A stretch of DNA of 64,000 nt from Larix kaempferi (taxonomy: Eukaryota; Streptophyta; Pinopsida; Pinales; Pinaceae), in contig BSBM01000809.1 in NCBI GenBank assembly GCA_027924585.1, positions 6,295,001 through 6,359,000 on the forward strand. The letters are read 5' to 3'. Below the pieces are notes generated by a model. That model was not told the DNA's origin. It did no database searches and saw only the letters and a program-made list of their open reading frames with translations. Numbering within the stretch: the stretch's first letter is position 1; the number at the start of each line of letters is the position of its first letter. Of the stretch, positions 33,989 through 46,885 are shown piece by piece. Position numbers and translations under genes: made by a program.

Positions 33989-36900
33989 TGTAGGCCTGAT
34001 TTTTGGACCTAGGCCAACTTAAGGAGATAAATCCCACACAAGTTGCTTAGAATAGCTCCCGGTGTGTTTGGAATAGAAATACCTCGCAGGATATGGTCCT
34101 GCTACGAGCTGAATTTATCCTCTTAAGGAGAATGCAAAAATTCAACAAAAATGTAACCTAAGCTAAACTACTGTTTAAAATAAATCGTAAAGTTAGTTTC
34201 TAAATCTAAGTTAACCTACTGTGGTTTCTTAATGAAAGTCTCATGTTTTTTAGTTTTTGTTTTTTATTTCTGGCTAAAGAACTTTTTCAAAACAAATTAA
34301 ACAAGCTGACCTAAACAAAACTTATCTAACAACTGCTAAAATTTAATCTAAAAATTTAAACTAAACTAATTAACAGTTCTATCCTATCCTATCTCAGCTG
34401 AGAGAAAGATTACTTAACTAATTTTAACTACCTGTTGATGAAAGATAAATCTAAAAAGAAACAATTTCAAGTCAATGAGAAAATTCAACAGAATTGAAAT
34501 TATAACACTTTCAGATTTTATAATATTTATGAAATAAGAACCATGAAATAATAAAATAACTTCACTATTCAAACATCATACTTTATCAAAAGATAATTAA
34601 AATTTAACACTTCTATATTTGAATGATATTGATAATGAACCAACTATATATTAAAATTTTTGTTAAAATACAAAATGTTTTAACCAATTAGTTAGTGAAT
34701 GACAATATTACTATCATTTATTTATCAAGCAAAACTTAAATAAGCAAAAGATATAATATTTAAACATCAAATATAAAAATGAGCAATTAGAGTAAGCTTT
34801 ACAGATTTATACAAAAATCATAACCAAGTATGATAATGTATCATTAAACTGAGAAAGTCAAATACTAAATTTATATATATATGTGTTTCAAAAAACAAGA
34901 ATCACAAATGATACCAGTTTCATGAAACAGTGCTTCTGAGAAATCCAGGAAAGAGATAGCTCCTTTCGAATACCCACAAGTGTAAAATTTAAAATCTCAG
35001 TATAAGTCTTTACGTACGAACTCCAACCCCTTGTACAACAATCTTCATAGTTTTTATAACAAAACCTGCTAACTACATTCCTAAATTCTGTACAACTGCC
35101 AGCTAAAAATATATTTTAAAATCTATTATCTATCAGACATCTGGAACCTATTTACAATCTTCTTAACTTAATATATTCTTCAGTGATGCACCAGGCATTA
35201 TATCATTATCACGCTCTTATCTTCGAATAACAACTCGTCCATGTTGAAAGCAAAGAGCAACCGACTTTTGATATTTGACATCCATATTAACCAAACTTGA
35301 AACAGCTTCAACACCTGGTGGCACAATATTAATGTAGCAAACAACATCAAAAGATCGAAATCCCTTTCAGCTATGACACCTATAATCAACCAATTAACAG
35401 AATATAAGTTTCATTAAAAATAACCAACATGAATAAATATAATTAAATGATAAGCAATGCATGTAGAATATGTGATTCTACAGGCATGCTATTTACCTGT
35501 TGATATACAAAATATAACAACCATTAGTGATTTTAATTGACAACCTATAGCCTAGCAGCTCGACAAGCTTCTGATAACTTGTCCTTCAACTTGATAGTTT
35601 TAATTTTATAACCTCCTTCTTGTTCCAACATTTCCTGATTAATGGCTACTAAAGATTTTTTTCAGTCTTGAAGTTTATTTTCTTAACTTTTATTTGTTAC
35701 CATCGGCTGATCCATGATAATGGTTCAGATCTTAGACTCTGTATCTCATCCTTCAAAATTATAGACTTGGATTCGGATTTTTCAAGCTTCTTTTTCAACT
35801 GAGTAAGTTGTTGTTTAAATTTTATGACTTTTGCAATTCTTCTCAACGTTTGATGAGATGATGAGCCATCTGTGAATGAATGTTCTTTCTTACTGTGAGC
35901 ACCATCATATTGATAGGATGAATGACTCTCATCACCATATTCATCTCCAGGACGTACCATGGGATCACCAATTTCAATCCTCTGTTCTTGCAAAGGAATT
36001 TCCTTAGGAACCTGATCCTCCTGCTCACTAAAAATTTCAATTATTGGGGTTTCTCCGTGTTGCGGCAGGGTTATAGGTACATACATAGACACCATAATGC
36101 AGGTAAAATGATGCAAAACTTCTGAAGTTAACTTATTTTGTTCCAAATTAGTTTCAGCATAACAAACATTTGCTAACTCTTCAAACTTTTGTATAGGTTC
36201 ATCATAATGTTTGCTAGAGGTGGGTAAATCAACTAGGACTTCAGGACTAGCAAGACTAGATTGTTCTGTAATTTTTTCAACATCTTTCAACCCTTCATCT
36301 ATTTTCACTAACGTATCGAGACATCCAGGAAGTTGAACTAGGTTATCCTTAGCATTCAAAGAGTTACGCTCTATGACAATCGTAGAGCCGATATCAATAT
36401 TCACAGACACAATTGTTTTCTGTAACCCTCTGCCCTCTGTCATAGGCTTACCAATGTCATCGAATTTAGGGTTTGATGAAGCCCTACGCTTTTTATAGGT
36501 CTTAGGAAGTAGGGTTGGCCAATATTGCATCAGCCTGAAATCGTTTTCAGCTAATAGTTCATCCCAAGACCTACCCACAAGTGACAGTTGATGTTGGGTA
36601 AAAATTTTAAGTGAACCATGATGAAATAAACTCTTCTTAGGATCACCTATCGTGCTTTGGACTGCGTTTGCCATTTTCTTCAGACTTTGAAGAAAGAAAA
36701 AGGGAAGATTCATTTTAAAACCGTTCAATTCCAGTAATAAATGGAGATGGTAATATGAACATGAGAAAGACGGCGATCATAGGAAATATATCTGACTAAA
36801 ATTTCATAATGCACTCGCCGCTCAGGTTTTAGAAATTTTGCAGAAACCCCATACATTAAATTTGATTTAGCAGGTAATGGTAAAAGTAGGGACTTATATT

Positions 36901-38468
36901 GCTTTTTATTGACCTTACATCCTTTAAACCATCGCTCACCCATTTGGGGAATATTTGTTGCCTTAGCAATACTATACTCAATAACCATACGCTAAAACCC
37001 CCCATTTTTAGCTACATCATCCTTCAAACTGAAAGCAAACTGTCTAGTCACTTCGGTATTGTGACCAATAAAATGCGAAAACAAATACCCCCATCCTATC
37101 TTATCGAACAGGGCAGCGACCTAAGGATAAGCCTGAACCATCTCAGGGCCTGAAACTTCAAAGCGACTTAGAGGAGCCATTTGCTCAATTACATGGTTTT
37201 CCTTTAGCAGAGAATGAAATGATGTCATTAAAATAGAGGGTATAGGAATGGATGAATATGCAAACATGACAAAACCCTCATATGACTCATGCGAAGGCTG
37301 AAGAACAACCCTAAATTGGCTTCTACGTGTGACAAACCCATAGTGAAAATCATCGCATGTATCTATTAAACAATTGATATGACCTGGAATCATTACTTAA
37401 CATGTTATATGAATATTGAATAAGGTAAGGTAGAGATTTGATCAGGGTGATTATTTCACGTTAATGCCTTTCAAACAGGTGTTTATAAATGTCAATTCCT
37501 ATATTACAAGAAATACAATCACCACCAAATTCGACACGAAGGAAGTATACGTCGAGCCTGGATGTACTAGATCAACCAGGATGATGAGAATCCTTCGCAT
37601 TATGGATCATCACGCTTCATAGCCTTTCATTGAGTCAATAAATCATCAACCGTAGATTATTAAAACATAATTCAAATCTTTCAAATAATAGTTCAAAAAT
37701 GATTCAATTCAAGACCAAGTTAATCTGATTTGAGGTGTCATGGGGGATTCATATAATGAAGAAATATTAATTAAAAATATCATGCCAACCTCATCGAATA
37801 TTTAATCAATCGAAACTTTATAAAAAACTAAGTCTTCAATCAAACCAATTTTTATTTTCCCATACTAATCATGACACAAAGATTTGGATCAATGATTCGA
37901 AATGATATTAAGGCAAACTTCAAGCCATGAGATTTATATGAACAACTTTTCAATTTATGTTCCATGATTTATGTACAAATGCTTAGACATAATCTTACAA
38001 AAATATGAATGTCTAATATATTCATAAAGGCTAAAATAGAGTATGATTGAATTCATTAGCCCAAACAAATCATATTAAAACATGAAATTATCACAAGAAT
38101 CAGGCATATTGTTAAAATCAAATAGAAAATATTTACATGTGAATCCTGAAATAAGTTGAATTAATCTAAGCAACATTAATAAGCATGAAATTATTTAAAA
38201 TAATATATATGATAGAAATAAAAATAATGAAAAAAATTGATCATATAAAATATATAATTTTAACAACTGCGAAATTAATTAATCAACTTATCTTAGACTT
38301 TCTTTCAAAACCCTAAGTTAATTATTAATTCTTCTTTAATTGAGAGTACCTTTAGAATCAAAGATTCTGAAAGAACTCTTTAATAATTTTAATGATAATT
38401 AAAGAGGTGAAATGATAAATTTTATGAAGTAAAGCAGAAATAAAATTGAGAGGGTTGTTTGCCTGCCA
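33989..38468 (-). repeat. 5' LTR of element E (about 4.48 kb)
   Basis: The minus strand starts TGGCAGGC where element C's integrase breaks off and ends GGCCTACA two bases before the primer binding site; the ends are an imperfect inverted repeat. U3 would be 38468 to about 37465, AT-rich with no gene. A TATA box (TTTATAAA, 37482-37489) and a long ORF from 37393 follow. The 33989-35550 part after the ORF is AT-rich and holds no supported gene. As with A, only one LTR is present, so its length is inferred. Confidence 0.45.
35560..37393 (-). pseudogene. LTR-encoded ORF of element E
   Basis: ATG at 37393, about 90 bases after the TATA box. In one frame it runs to 36725 with stops near 37121 and 36992. 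A frameshift at about 36755-36770 follows, then an open frame to 35697. The N-terminal 270 residues look globular: FDKIGWGYLFSHFIGHNTEV, YGVSAKFLKPERRVHYEILV, PFFFLQSLKKMANAVQ. This loosely recalls the plant 'transposase_32'/gag-like domain family, a weak match by eye. The second half is polar, then a coiled coil (FKQQLTQLKKKLEKSESKSI) that goes on with stops to about 35560. Function unknown. Confidence 0.5.
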
Positions 38469-38948
38469 CTAGTGTGCTCTCATCGTTTTGATGAAAAACT
38501 GACATCGCTGAGAGTGTTTCACAACTTCCACACAATCTTTGAAGATCGTGGGCCAAAAATAACCAGCACCCAGTATCTTATGAGTTGTTTCCAACCCAGA
38601 AAGGTTACCCCCACAGGCTCCACTGTGAGCATCATTCAATACTGTCTCAGCTTCCTCTAAGGTCAAACAACGACGAAGAATGGAATCTATCCCATGTCTG
38701 TATAAAGTGTCAGAAATGATGAGATAATTCTTCGCATGATTCTTCAATTTCTGTAATTCATCCCTAGAGAAAGTAGGAGGACACCTCAAAGTCTGGAGAT
38801 ATACTAAAATATCCCCATACCATGGGTCAGAAGATGCAATAATAAAGATGTGTTCATTCGGGAATGATGACTCTTCCTCATTGTGTACTGCATCACTCGA
38901 AAATTCAGAGATAACTTATGCGAAAACAAGTGACTTGTTTGACTTAGC
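38469..38948 (-). pseudogene. INT: Integrase start of element C
   Basis: The fragment has LIISDTLYRHGIDSILRRCL, then the HHCC module HSGACGGNLSGLETTHKIL...FWPTIFKDCVEVVKHSQRC, and stops at KTMRAH where element E begins. The DDE core is missing from the window. Confidence 0.8.
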
Positions 38949-40940
38949 TTATTGAAAAACTAGGTCAAATTCTTTCAAGATGACAATCCATTTATTAAAT
39001 TTTCCATCGATGATACGTCGAGTTAGAACATATTGAAACGGATTGACCTTTGCGATCATTATAGTAGTTCGCAACAAAATGTAGTGACACAACCTCTGAA
39101 CAGCATGGATGACAGCTATTGCCAACTTCTCAATGTAAGAATACTTAATCTCGGGAGCTATTAATGCACACGACAAATAGCAAATGACATTCTCCTGGAA
39201 ATTGTCATCCTCCCAAATAAGAACTATGTCGATTGTGTCTACAGATGCAGCCAGATATAACAAGAAATCCTTGGTATAGTCTGGTGGGCTCAACAAGGGG
39301 GATGATAATAATTCCTTTTTCAAGGCCTCAAATGAATTTTGAGAAGTCTCATCCCAAAGAAAATAGGTGTCTTGTTTGAGAAGTCTCATGAAACCTTTTG
39401 TGAGTTTGGCATAGTTAATGATAAAATGTCGTAAGAAGTTGGACATACCCTGCAGACTCTGAAGTTGTCGTAGGGTTCGAGAGGGGGGAAGATTTACAAT
39501 AGCCTCAACTTTGAGTGGATCGAACATGATGCCACGACTGGATAAAATAAAACCTAGTAAACATCTGGACTCGACACAGAACACACACTTATTAGGATTT
39601 AGATGAATCTTATAGTATCTGCATCGTTCAAAGATGAGTCTCAAGTGATCAGGATGATCCCGTCTCTTACGGGATCACATTGGGAGATCATCAAGATAGG
39701 GTTCCACCACATGTTTGATATCGTGAAAAGCAAAGTTCATTGCGCGCTGGAACGTAGCCCCAATGTTCTTTAGGCCAAATGAAATCTTCTGATAAGCAAA
39801 GGTCTCCCAAGGACAAATAAAAGATTTTTTATGTTGGTCTTCAGGTTTTATCTGAATCTGGTTATATCCTGAAAAACCATCCATGAAAGAAAACATTTCA
39901 TGGCCCGCACACACATCAATAATCTGGTCTATGAATGGTGTGGGGTAGTTGTCCTTAGGACAATATTTATTTAAGTCTCGTTAGTCTGTGTAGACTCGAA
40001 TGGTTCCTTTCTTCTTATCAATCAGAACATGGTTGGAAACCCATTCTGTCATGGAAATCAGATAGATGAATCCAGCTCTATGCAGTTTCTCAACTTTCAA
40101 CTTGATGGCAACTTATTTTCTAGTATTTACTGAATGGAGCTTCTATATCATAGTTTTATCATTTGGATAAGTTGTGATGACATGCTCCACAATGCCGGGG
40201 TCAATGCCTGGAATCTCCTCATAAGACCAGGAAAACACGTCGCAGAATTCGTTAAACAGATTGGTGTACAGAATGATCTCCTTAGGAGAACAGTCTGCTC
40301 CAATGAAAAGGTTTTCCACAACGCCAGGTTTGATAGAGATGCCAATCGGAATGGTTCTCGATATGTTTTCCATATTCCCCTCAGCATAAATCTTTTGTAT
40401 AGAAGGAATAGTGGACAGATCGACATCACCACCAAGTGTCACTGAAAACTCTCCTCTCTCAATCTTGTCCAGATCAGGAAGAAAATAGGACCCATGGTGC
40501 ATATGTCCCCATGGGTGGTGCAGGCCTACCATGGATTCCAAGATGGCCTCGTCAGATGGAAAAATAGTGTCCATGCAATTGAAAGAGTGGGTAGAGTTGA
40601 TAGACCATGTAGGGGCATATTCCACATCTGATTCCGCGGAGACAAATGGAGTTGAGATATGTTTTGTTGCAACATTATGTGATGCTTGATAAGCCACTTA
40701 TGCAACAAATAGGAGCACTACTGGTTCTGACTAAGTAGGGAGAACCCATGGATCAGTTGTTTGACTGACCATGGAAATATCCAATGATGAGCAATCAATG
40801 GTACTCGTAGAACCAATAAAGTTAATGGGAGCAGCTAGTTCGAATGTTCCCATTAGTGATGAATACATGCCTACTCCCAAACTCTCACTGGGTGGGTGAG
40901 ACTGATCAATCAACGGAATTGTAGAATCCACCGAAGTGTT
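38949..40940 (-). pseudogene. RT-RH: Linker, reverse transcriptase and RNase H of element C
   Basis: The linker at 40940-40450 has GVGMYSSLMGTFELAAP and PSDEAILESMVGLHHPWG. RT runs from VFSWSYEEIPGIDPGIVEHV (40240) through FMDGFSGYNQIQI (39890), FICPWETFAYQKISFGLKN and PYLDDLPM (YLDD box, about 39680) to LLGFILSSRGIMFDPLKVEA. The RNase H part has PPDYTKDFLLYLAASVDTI, IKYSYIEKLAIAVIHAVQ and NKWIVILKEFDLVFQ. Frames change at about 40140 and 39650-39670, and stops are present. A short 'gtctcttacgggatcacat' disruption lies just after YLDD. Confidence 0.85.
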
Positions 40941-41009
40941 GTTTTTTTTCCGAGTAAATGAAAGTTAATCAACTGTAATGATCTTTCCTTCATGTGGGAA
41001 CATCAATAC

Positions 41010-41310
41010 TCAAAAAAAAGACGACATGAAAGCTTGCATCATGTATGTCCAGCTCCTTCCTAACAAAAAAATGTAATCAAGAGGAGCATCCAACATTTCA
41101 ACCTCCACCGACACCAACTTACCCGCAAGTTCAACTTCAAAAGCGGGAAAGAATCCATGTGAACAAAATGATTTCCCATCAAAAGCGGTAAGTATAGTGT
41201 TAAAAGGGGCTAACTCAGGCGATCCCAAGGCCTTCTAGTAGGAAATCGACATTACACATGTAGACGCACCCTCATCCACAATAGTTTGTCCAATGGTTTT
41301 AGGACTATGG
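41010..41310 (-). pseudogene. PR: Retropepsin of element C with DEG active site
   Basis: The minus strand gives TIVDEGASTCVMSI, a stop, then KALGSPELAPF, FDGKSFCSHGF and the conserved end APLDYIFLLGRSWTYMMQA. It aligns block for block with element B's protease, including Glu between the catalytic Asp and Gly. Confidence 0.8.
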
Positions 41311-41739
41311 ACTACTTCTATATGGAGGGATACGTGATACAGCAACCGGGGTTTGATATTAGACATATCAAACTAAGAAAGCATAGTAGATGTATCTAGA
41401 ATCCCTATCGCCGCTAGAAGTGCATTCCGTTGTAATGGAAAACTCCGCAAAACTTCTAATGTGGACATAGCACAAGGTGTTTGGTTAAGACCCTCTACAT
41501 CATTGTAGTTAGGAGCAGCCCGTGCATTATTTTTGTCAACCGCCCGTTTCAATACACCTTTCAGGATCTTCGAAAAAGGATCTACAGGTCTCTCAATATG
41601 AAGAGGTGTATATGTTTCAGGAATGTTTTTATCTTTCTGTTGTGAACCCAGGGAATAGTTCCTAGCTCAAGTTTGAAAACGAATATCCAAGTTAACCATG
41701 TTTATTAACAATTGATCAATTGACGATGCATCAGTTGTG

Positions 41740-43871
41740 CCCCCAGCACTAGAATTTCCAGAAGCCGAACCTTGTCTGTGAAGGAATGGATCCTTCAGAA
41801 CAACTAGTTTCTTCTCACAGATGAGCTTCTGGGCTTCTTCCATCAGAGGGAATTGGTGGGTAAGGTGGTCATCCTTACATAACTTCCAAGGAAATTTAAC
41901 CTTATTTTATCCTTCTTGTCCTCGTCAACATTTTCAATGTTTTTGGGATTTGGATGGTTCCCCTCCCCTTTCATTCCCTTCTTTTTGTTGTTGGGTTGCC
42001 GAGGACCCTTTTGGTTTGTCTGCACTTGCTTTACAGATTCAGTAGTAGAAGGGGAGGCTGCAATAGTAGTTCATCTACAACAGACTACTTCACAGATAAA
42101 GCATGAACTTGTTTGGTCAGGGATTTGAATGCTGGTGTATCTACTGAACCAACAATGCCATAAGCATGTGGTCCAGGCTTAGGTTTACTTAGATCAATAT
42201 TAGATCATGGTGCATCGGGTATAATCTTGTATAGGATCCCAGAATGAGCATAAATGAGATCAAGTTGTTGGGTCCTGAGTATTGCTTCTTCCTTTGAAGA
42301 TACTCCAGAAGTTGCTATGTCCCTAGAAAGATAAGGTAGGAGTGATTTCAAATACCACTCCAACAGAAACTTTGGAGGGATTTCAGTTTTAATGAGCCTC
42401 TTCCACCTTTTCCACTCTTGAATGTGGTCAAATAAGTGAGTGGATTTATTTTGCCTAAAGGTTGACAAAAGTTTTGTGATGGTGTCCTACCGGATAGGGA
42501 GTTGGAAGTGCTTCAAGAAGACTGTTTCCAAATCCCAAAAGACTGTTTCCAAATCCCAAAAGTTGTCATAGCTTGTGGAAGGTACTTCAATGTACCACTT
42601 AGCTGCGAAACTAGTTAAGGTCCTCTGAAAGAGCCTCAACCTAATGGAATCGTCACTTAGAGAGTTAGAAGAGCACCAGAAATGAAACGTAGTGACATGG
42701 TCACCAGGATCTTCCCCATTTTTTCCCTAAAACTTTGGTATGTCTGATGGTAGCTTAGTTCGAACTGGTGGCCATGCCGCATTATGGAGCACATGATCAT
42801 TCGTTAGTTTCGAAAGATATGGAAAGTTAAACGTTGCCAGAAAATGTAAACGAGGTCTGAACAATGGTGTTTTGTTAACGGGATCCTGGTAGGGGGAACC
42901 TCCTGAGACTTGGTTCCCATACTACTGGTTGGGGTTGCCCCTGACCATCAATAGTGAAGTGTAAGCATTACCAAAGTTGCTCAAGACAAAATTTAACGGG
43001 TTGCTTCTTGGAGTGTTCGTCCATTGCGATTGGGTGAACAACCCACTCCGTAATGTTGGTTAAGAACGTTACCACCTCCTCCACCAAACAGTGAAGAAGG
43101 GGTACTCCCTACAGGTAGATTAGATGTTTGCACATTCGAAGAATGTGCATTAGATCCTGTGAAGGGGTTGAACCCAGCTGTAAAAGCAACAGACGAAGTG
43201 GGCATCGAACCCACGAAAGGTGTGGAAGGAGCTATATGTCCTCCAAACCAAGGAAAACCCCAACTAAAAGGAAAGGATTTTGGATTAACCTGGGGTTGTT
43301 GTGAAAAAGGAGATGATGTGAGCAGCACCGAAGGTATCCCTGTTAAAGGGATATTTGAAAATCCACCAGTGGAACCAAAAGGAGTAGGTGATGATGAAGC
43401 TTGAGAGCTAGACATACCTATGGAACCAGTGTTGAAACTAAAAGAAGGGCTCAAAGCAGGGGTGGCCTACACAGAGATGGGTATCGATGTGCTTGCAAAA
43501 GAATGAGAGAGAGCTCTTGAAACCATAGCTGCAGTAGGAGTTTGGGGAACTTCAGTCTCATCTCCAGAACTAGCCATGAAATAACCAGGGGTAAACCGGT
43601 ATGCAGTAAACTCCCTTTGACCTAGAGAGTCTATAGTTACAAGTAATCGATCGTGGGGTCCAGTCAAAGGAGGTTTTTACGGTGTGCTAAAATCTTGAGA
43701 AGTTAAGTCCTCAACCTCAATAGTATCAAAGACATGTTGATCCTGAATTATGATTTGTGGTTCTCCACGTGGTTCCGTTATGCCTGTAAGTTTGTATGAA
43801 CCACAGGGATCAGTCCTCCGGCGTCGGGGTGGCGCTGGAGGCTCCATAGTGTGCGGTGGAAGGTTTTGCAA
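41740..43871 (-). pseudogene. gag: Gag of element C
   Basis: An N-terminal region in one frame (43871 to 42993, stops near 43677 and 43466) is proline-rich (PPHTMEPPAPPRRRR) and then S/G/N/F-rich low complexity. The capsid-like core is in other frames: LSTFRQNKSTHLFDHIQEW-like sequence at 42468, LLEWYLKSLLPYLSRDIATS, and AILRTQQLDLIYAHSGILY. A small duplication (aaatcccaaaagactgtttcc) at 42532-42562 adds to the damage. The zinc knuckle near 41860-41900 has degraded to WKLCKDDHLTHQF, with two cysteines lost compared with B's CKLCGEDHLTHLC. Confidence 0.75.
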
Positions 43872-45940
43872 CCTTCATGACCTACAGAGAGGTTGGTCCT
43901 CCACAGTTATATAAAAAACAAACCAAGTGTGAAAACCTAGTGGCCACTAATTGACTAAGGAGCAAACAACATACCACTACAAAATTTCCTAAAGTGATAA
44001 AAAACAGGAGAACAAAGCTAATATTCTAAGAAGTTAGTCTGGGATGATGAGGACCCAGAACAAACCAATAGAATACTGAAGGTTAGTTACATAGCGTCTA
44101 ATGCAGGTCCTCTTGGTGCAAGCGTTTGAATCACCAAACCGCCCTCTCGGGATTACTGTAAAGGGTTACCTTCCATGTTTGTCCTAGGTAGAGTGGAAAT
44201 AGCCTTCCACTATACCTGTGAAGATCCCTAGGGTTAAGACACTAAGGATACCACAAATACGAAAATACCTAGGGGTATAGTCGTCAGTCTAGCCAAGACA
44301 CATGGGAATGGTAGCAAATCCCCAAATCCAAGAGTACTTGAAGTACTAGTGGACCCCTGTACGTGAATTAGCTTTGGTGTATGCTCGAAAGGAAAGTGAG
44401 GGGGTATCCCCAATAGTTCCAATCTCACACGACCTCGTGCTTAACTCCGGTTTAAGTGGAGCATTCCTATGATACTTTGATATAAGTGGATTTTCCTAAA
44501 ATATTGTCTCACTATGATTATTCAACAATAAAACGATTTCGGGCAGTTTAAAGTGATCTAGCTTGAAATCCTAGCCTAAGCTAGTTGATGTAGTGTCAAA
44601 CCTAAAAAATAAAAGTTACTAATTGATTTTATTAGATGTTCTTTTTAGAGGTTGTTTCTTACTGAAAAGGTAGCAATGTGTGTGGTATGGTTATGACAAA
44701 AGTAAAGTGTGTATCATGATGCATAAAACTTCACAAAATTATTTTTTGTTTAAGCTTTAAAAACAAAAACTATGCATTCCTAGGCATAAAACATTTTTCT
44801 TTTTCAATTTTTAATTTTCAAAGTTAATAGTAAAGCAAACTATCCTACTTCGAAACAAACAACAAGACTTGTATACAAGTTCTTAGTTTTTCAATTTTGA
44901 CCTTTTTCTCTAACTATGAAAAGCGAATAAACATGAAAATGAACAAGCAAGAATTATCAAGAAATGTGAGTAAAGATAAAGAGCCCAAAGGCTTATAACA
45001 AACTAATATGAAGACTAACAAAGACTTTAACCTATGGAGTTGTTTCAATGAAATAACCTGGAATTTGGATTAAGATGTAAAAGAAAAAGGGATAGACCAA
45101 TGTGTAAAGCAGAAAGGTAGAAAACTAAGCTGCTCCTGAACAACAGAAAACCAAAGAAAAAAATCCGCCAAACAGAAAGGGTAGGACAACAAACCAGGGA
45201 AACTCTACCACCACAAAGACTCAAGAGGAAAAGCAATCAAAGAGACTCCAAACAAACTCAGATTGACCTAAACAATTATTCAGGAGGTATCCACACAATC
45301 CAGGACCTTCAAAACCACAAAAAGACCATGCTAAGGTCAAACCCTAAATTAAAAGGAAAAATTGAGGAAATGTGTGCGGGTACTATACGAGACAACTCGC
45401 ATCTAGAGAAAAACATGTGCTATTGCAACTATGGGAGAGTCGTGCATAGGTTTCAAATGACCTAAAAAAAAGAAGAGAGGACACCAAAACAGTGGTTGAA
45501 TGAAATGAAGAAAACACAAGGGACCTCCAAGAGGTTATGGCAGGACTCAGAAAGACACAGGGGTGTCTAATCAATAGCTAAAATGGCCAAGCAAAGACCA
45601 AAAGTAGACCAAACAACCAAAGATCAAACCCTAATGTCAAGGGTTCAACCCTACATGAATGTCCGCGACTGTATATACTAATAGCCTGCGCATGCAACTT
45701 AAAATAGGCGGGTTGTAAAGAGAGCAACTCGCACACAAGTCAAAAATACGCATCTGTATGTACAAGAGACACATGCATGGGGACTAAAAGGAAAAGAAAA
45801 GCTTTGCAAACTTAACACTAGACTGAATCAAAGCAAAGGAAAAAAATAAGGCAACCTTTGAAAACCTCGTAGAGACACAGAAAGCTGTAAAGAGTGAAGA
45901 GAAACTAAAGAAGACTCCGAGAGCATAAACAAAAAGGTGC
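43872..45940 (-). other. Leader of element C
   Basis: About 2.1 kb between the primer binding site and gag, as in element B. I see no coding region with family features. Purine-rich runs and 'gcatgc/cgcgg'-type motifs recur. Small ORFs (e.g. 45045-45236) are not supported. Confidence 0.5.
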
Positions 45941-45958
45941 TCCCTAGCGGAGTCACTA
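45941..45958 (-). other. Primer binding site of element C
   Basis: The minus strand reads TAGTGACTCCGCTAGGGA, seven bases after the LTR end; it is the same type as element B's site. Confidence 0.7.
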
Positions 45959-45965
45959 GTTCTGT

Positions 45966-46885
45966 TGTTAAGGATTATACCCTATAGCAGGAGATGGATT
46001 CTATCAACGTACATGGGGATGACAGATAGATATATTAGGGTTTCACACTAATTACTGTAAACAAGTGAGATTAGGGTTTGAGAAAGACTACCTTATTTAT
46101 GGCGGTTGGTCCTCACTTTCTCCTGATCTCAACAACAACACACTTGCAAAACCAATCAACCTTCCTCAAAACGATTTGACTATAAATATATAATGATATT
46201 GACAAGACAAAATAACAATAATTATAATCAAACATCCATTAAAATTGACATTTAATTGGGACGGGAAGAATATCTTGATCTTTATTGTCAAAGAATGCAA
46301 CAAAATACAACTGATATACCCTATCTTGTCCCTAGCACTTCTGCAACCAAGTTTTGGGCTTTTCCTCCTCTCTTGACTAGAAATTTCTTTAGCATAACAA
46401 TAGCTTTCTCCTTAGATTAGCCCCTTCCTCATGGCTTCCCCTTGTATTTATGGCCAAGGCATGAAGTTATATTCGTGAGGCAGTTGGATTGGGAAGTTGG
46501 GGGAGTTATAATACCAAACTCAACTAATCGCAATCGTATTCTTAATATATTTTTCTATTTCATTTTAACATACCCACGAGTATAACACTAGGGAACTAGC
46601 GCATGGTGCGCAGCTAGTGCTCTTAGCAACTCCCGCATACAACTTTTAGGAGATGTGCGAGGGGTATCAATATTGGGACCCGCGCATGATGCGCTAGAGT
46701 CCAACTATAAGAGTCGCGGCTTTCCAATGAAATATGCAGAAAAAATATAGTTTTCAGTTGAAGATGTGGGATCTGAGTATCAAACCATCTAATGTTAATC
46801 TAGCTCTTCCATCCATAGTGTCATTTTGTGTGACCGACATAGCAATGTGATCACAGACGGAGAAGTGCTAATTTAACCTATAACA
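45966..46885 (-). repeat. 5' LTR of element C (920 bp)
   Basis: The minus strand starts TGTTATAGGTTAAATTAGC at 46885 and ends CCTTAACA at 45966. Likely TATA elements on the minus strand are CATAAATACAAGG (about 46441-46453) and a second AT run at 46183-46195. The start resembles the solo LTR at 972-2027. Confidence 0.7.

Larger units (their letters stand above)
33689..38468 (-). mobile_element. Element E: LTR retrotransposon with long LTR, truncated by element F
   Basis: Minus strand: inferred LTR from 38468 to 33989, primer binding site, and the first ~80 codons of a gag-like ORF, then cut at 33689 by F. It sits inside the integrase of element C, whose homology ends at 38469. The presumed TSD is ctagt (38469-38473). 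No polymerase part is in the window, so the class is not certain. Confidence 0.6.
38469..46885 (-). mobile_element. Element C: Ty3/Gypsy retrotransposon, close relative of B, truncated by E
   Basis: Minus strand: LTR (46885 to 45966), primer binding site, long leader, gag, protease, RT, RNase H and the zinc-binding start of integrase, cut at 38469. Domain sequences, spacer blocks, the DEG protease and the primer binding site all match element B in type. Right flank is atact (46886-46890); the matching TSD lies outside the window. Confidence 0.85.
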
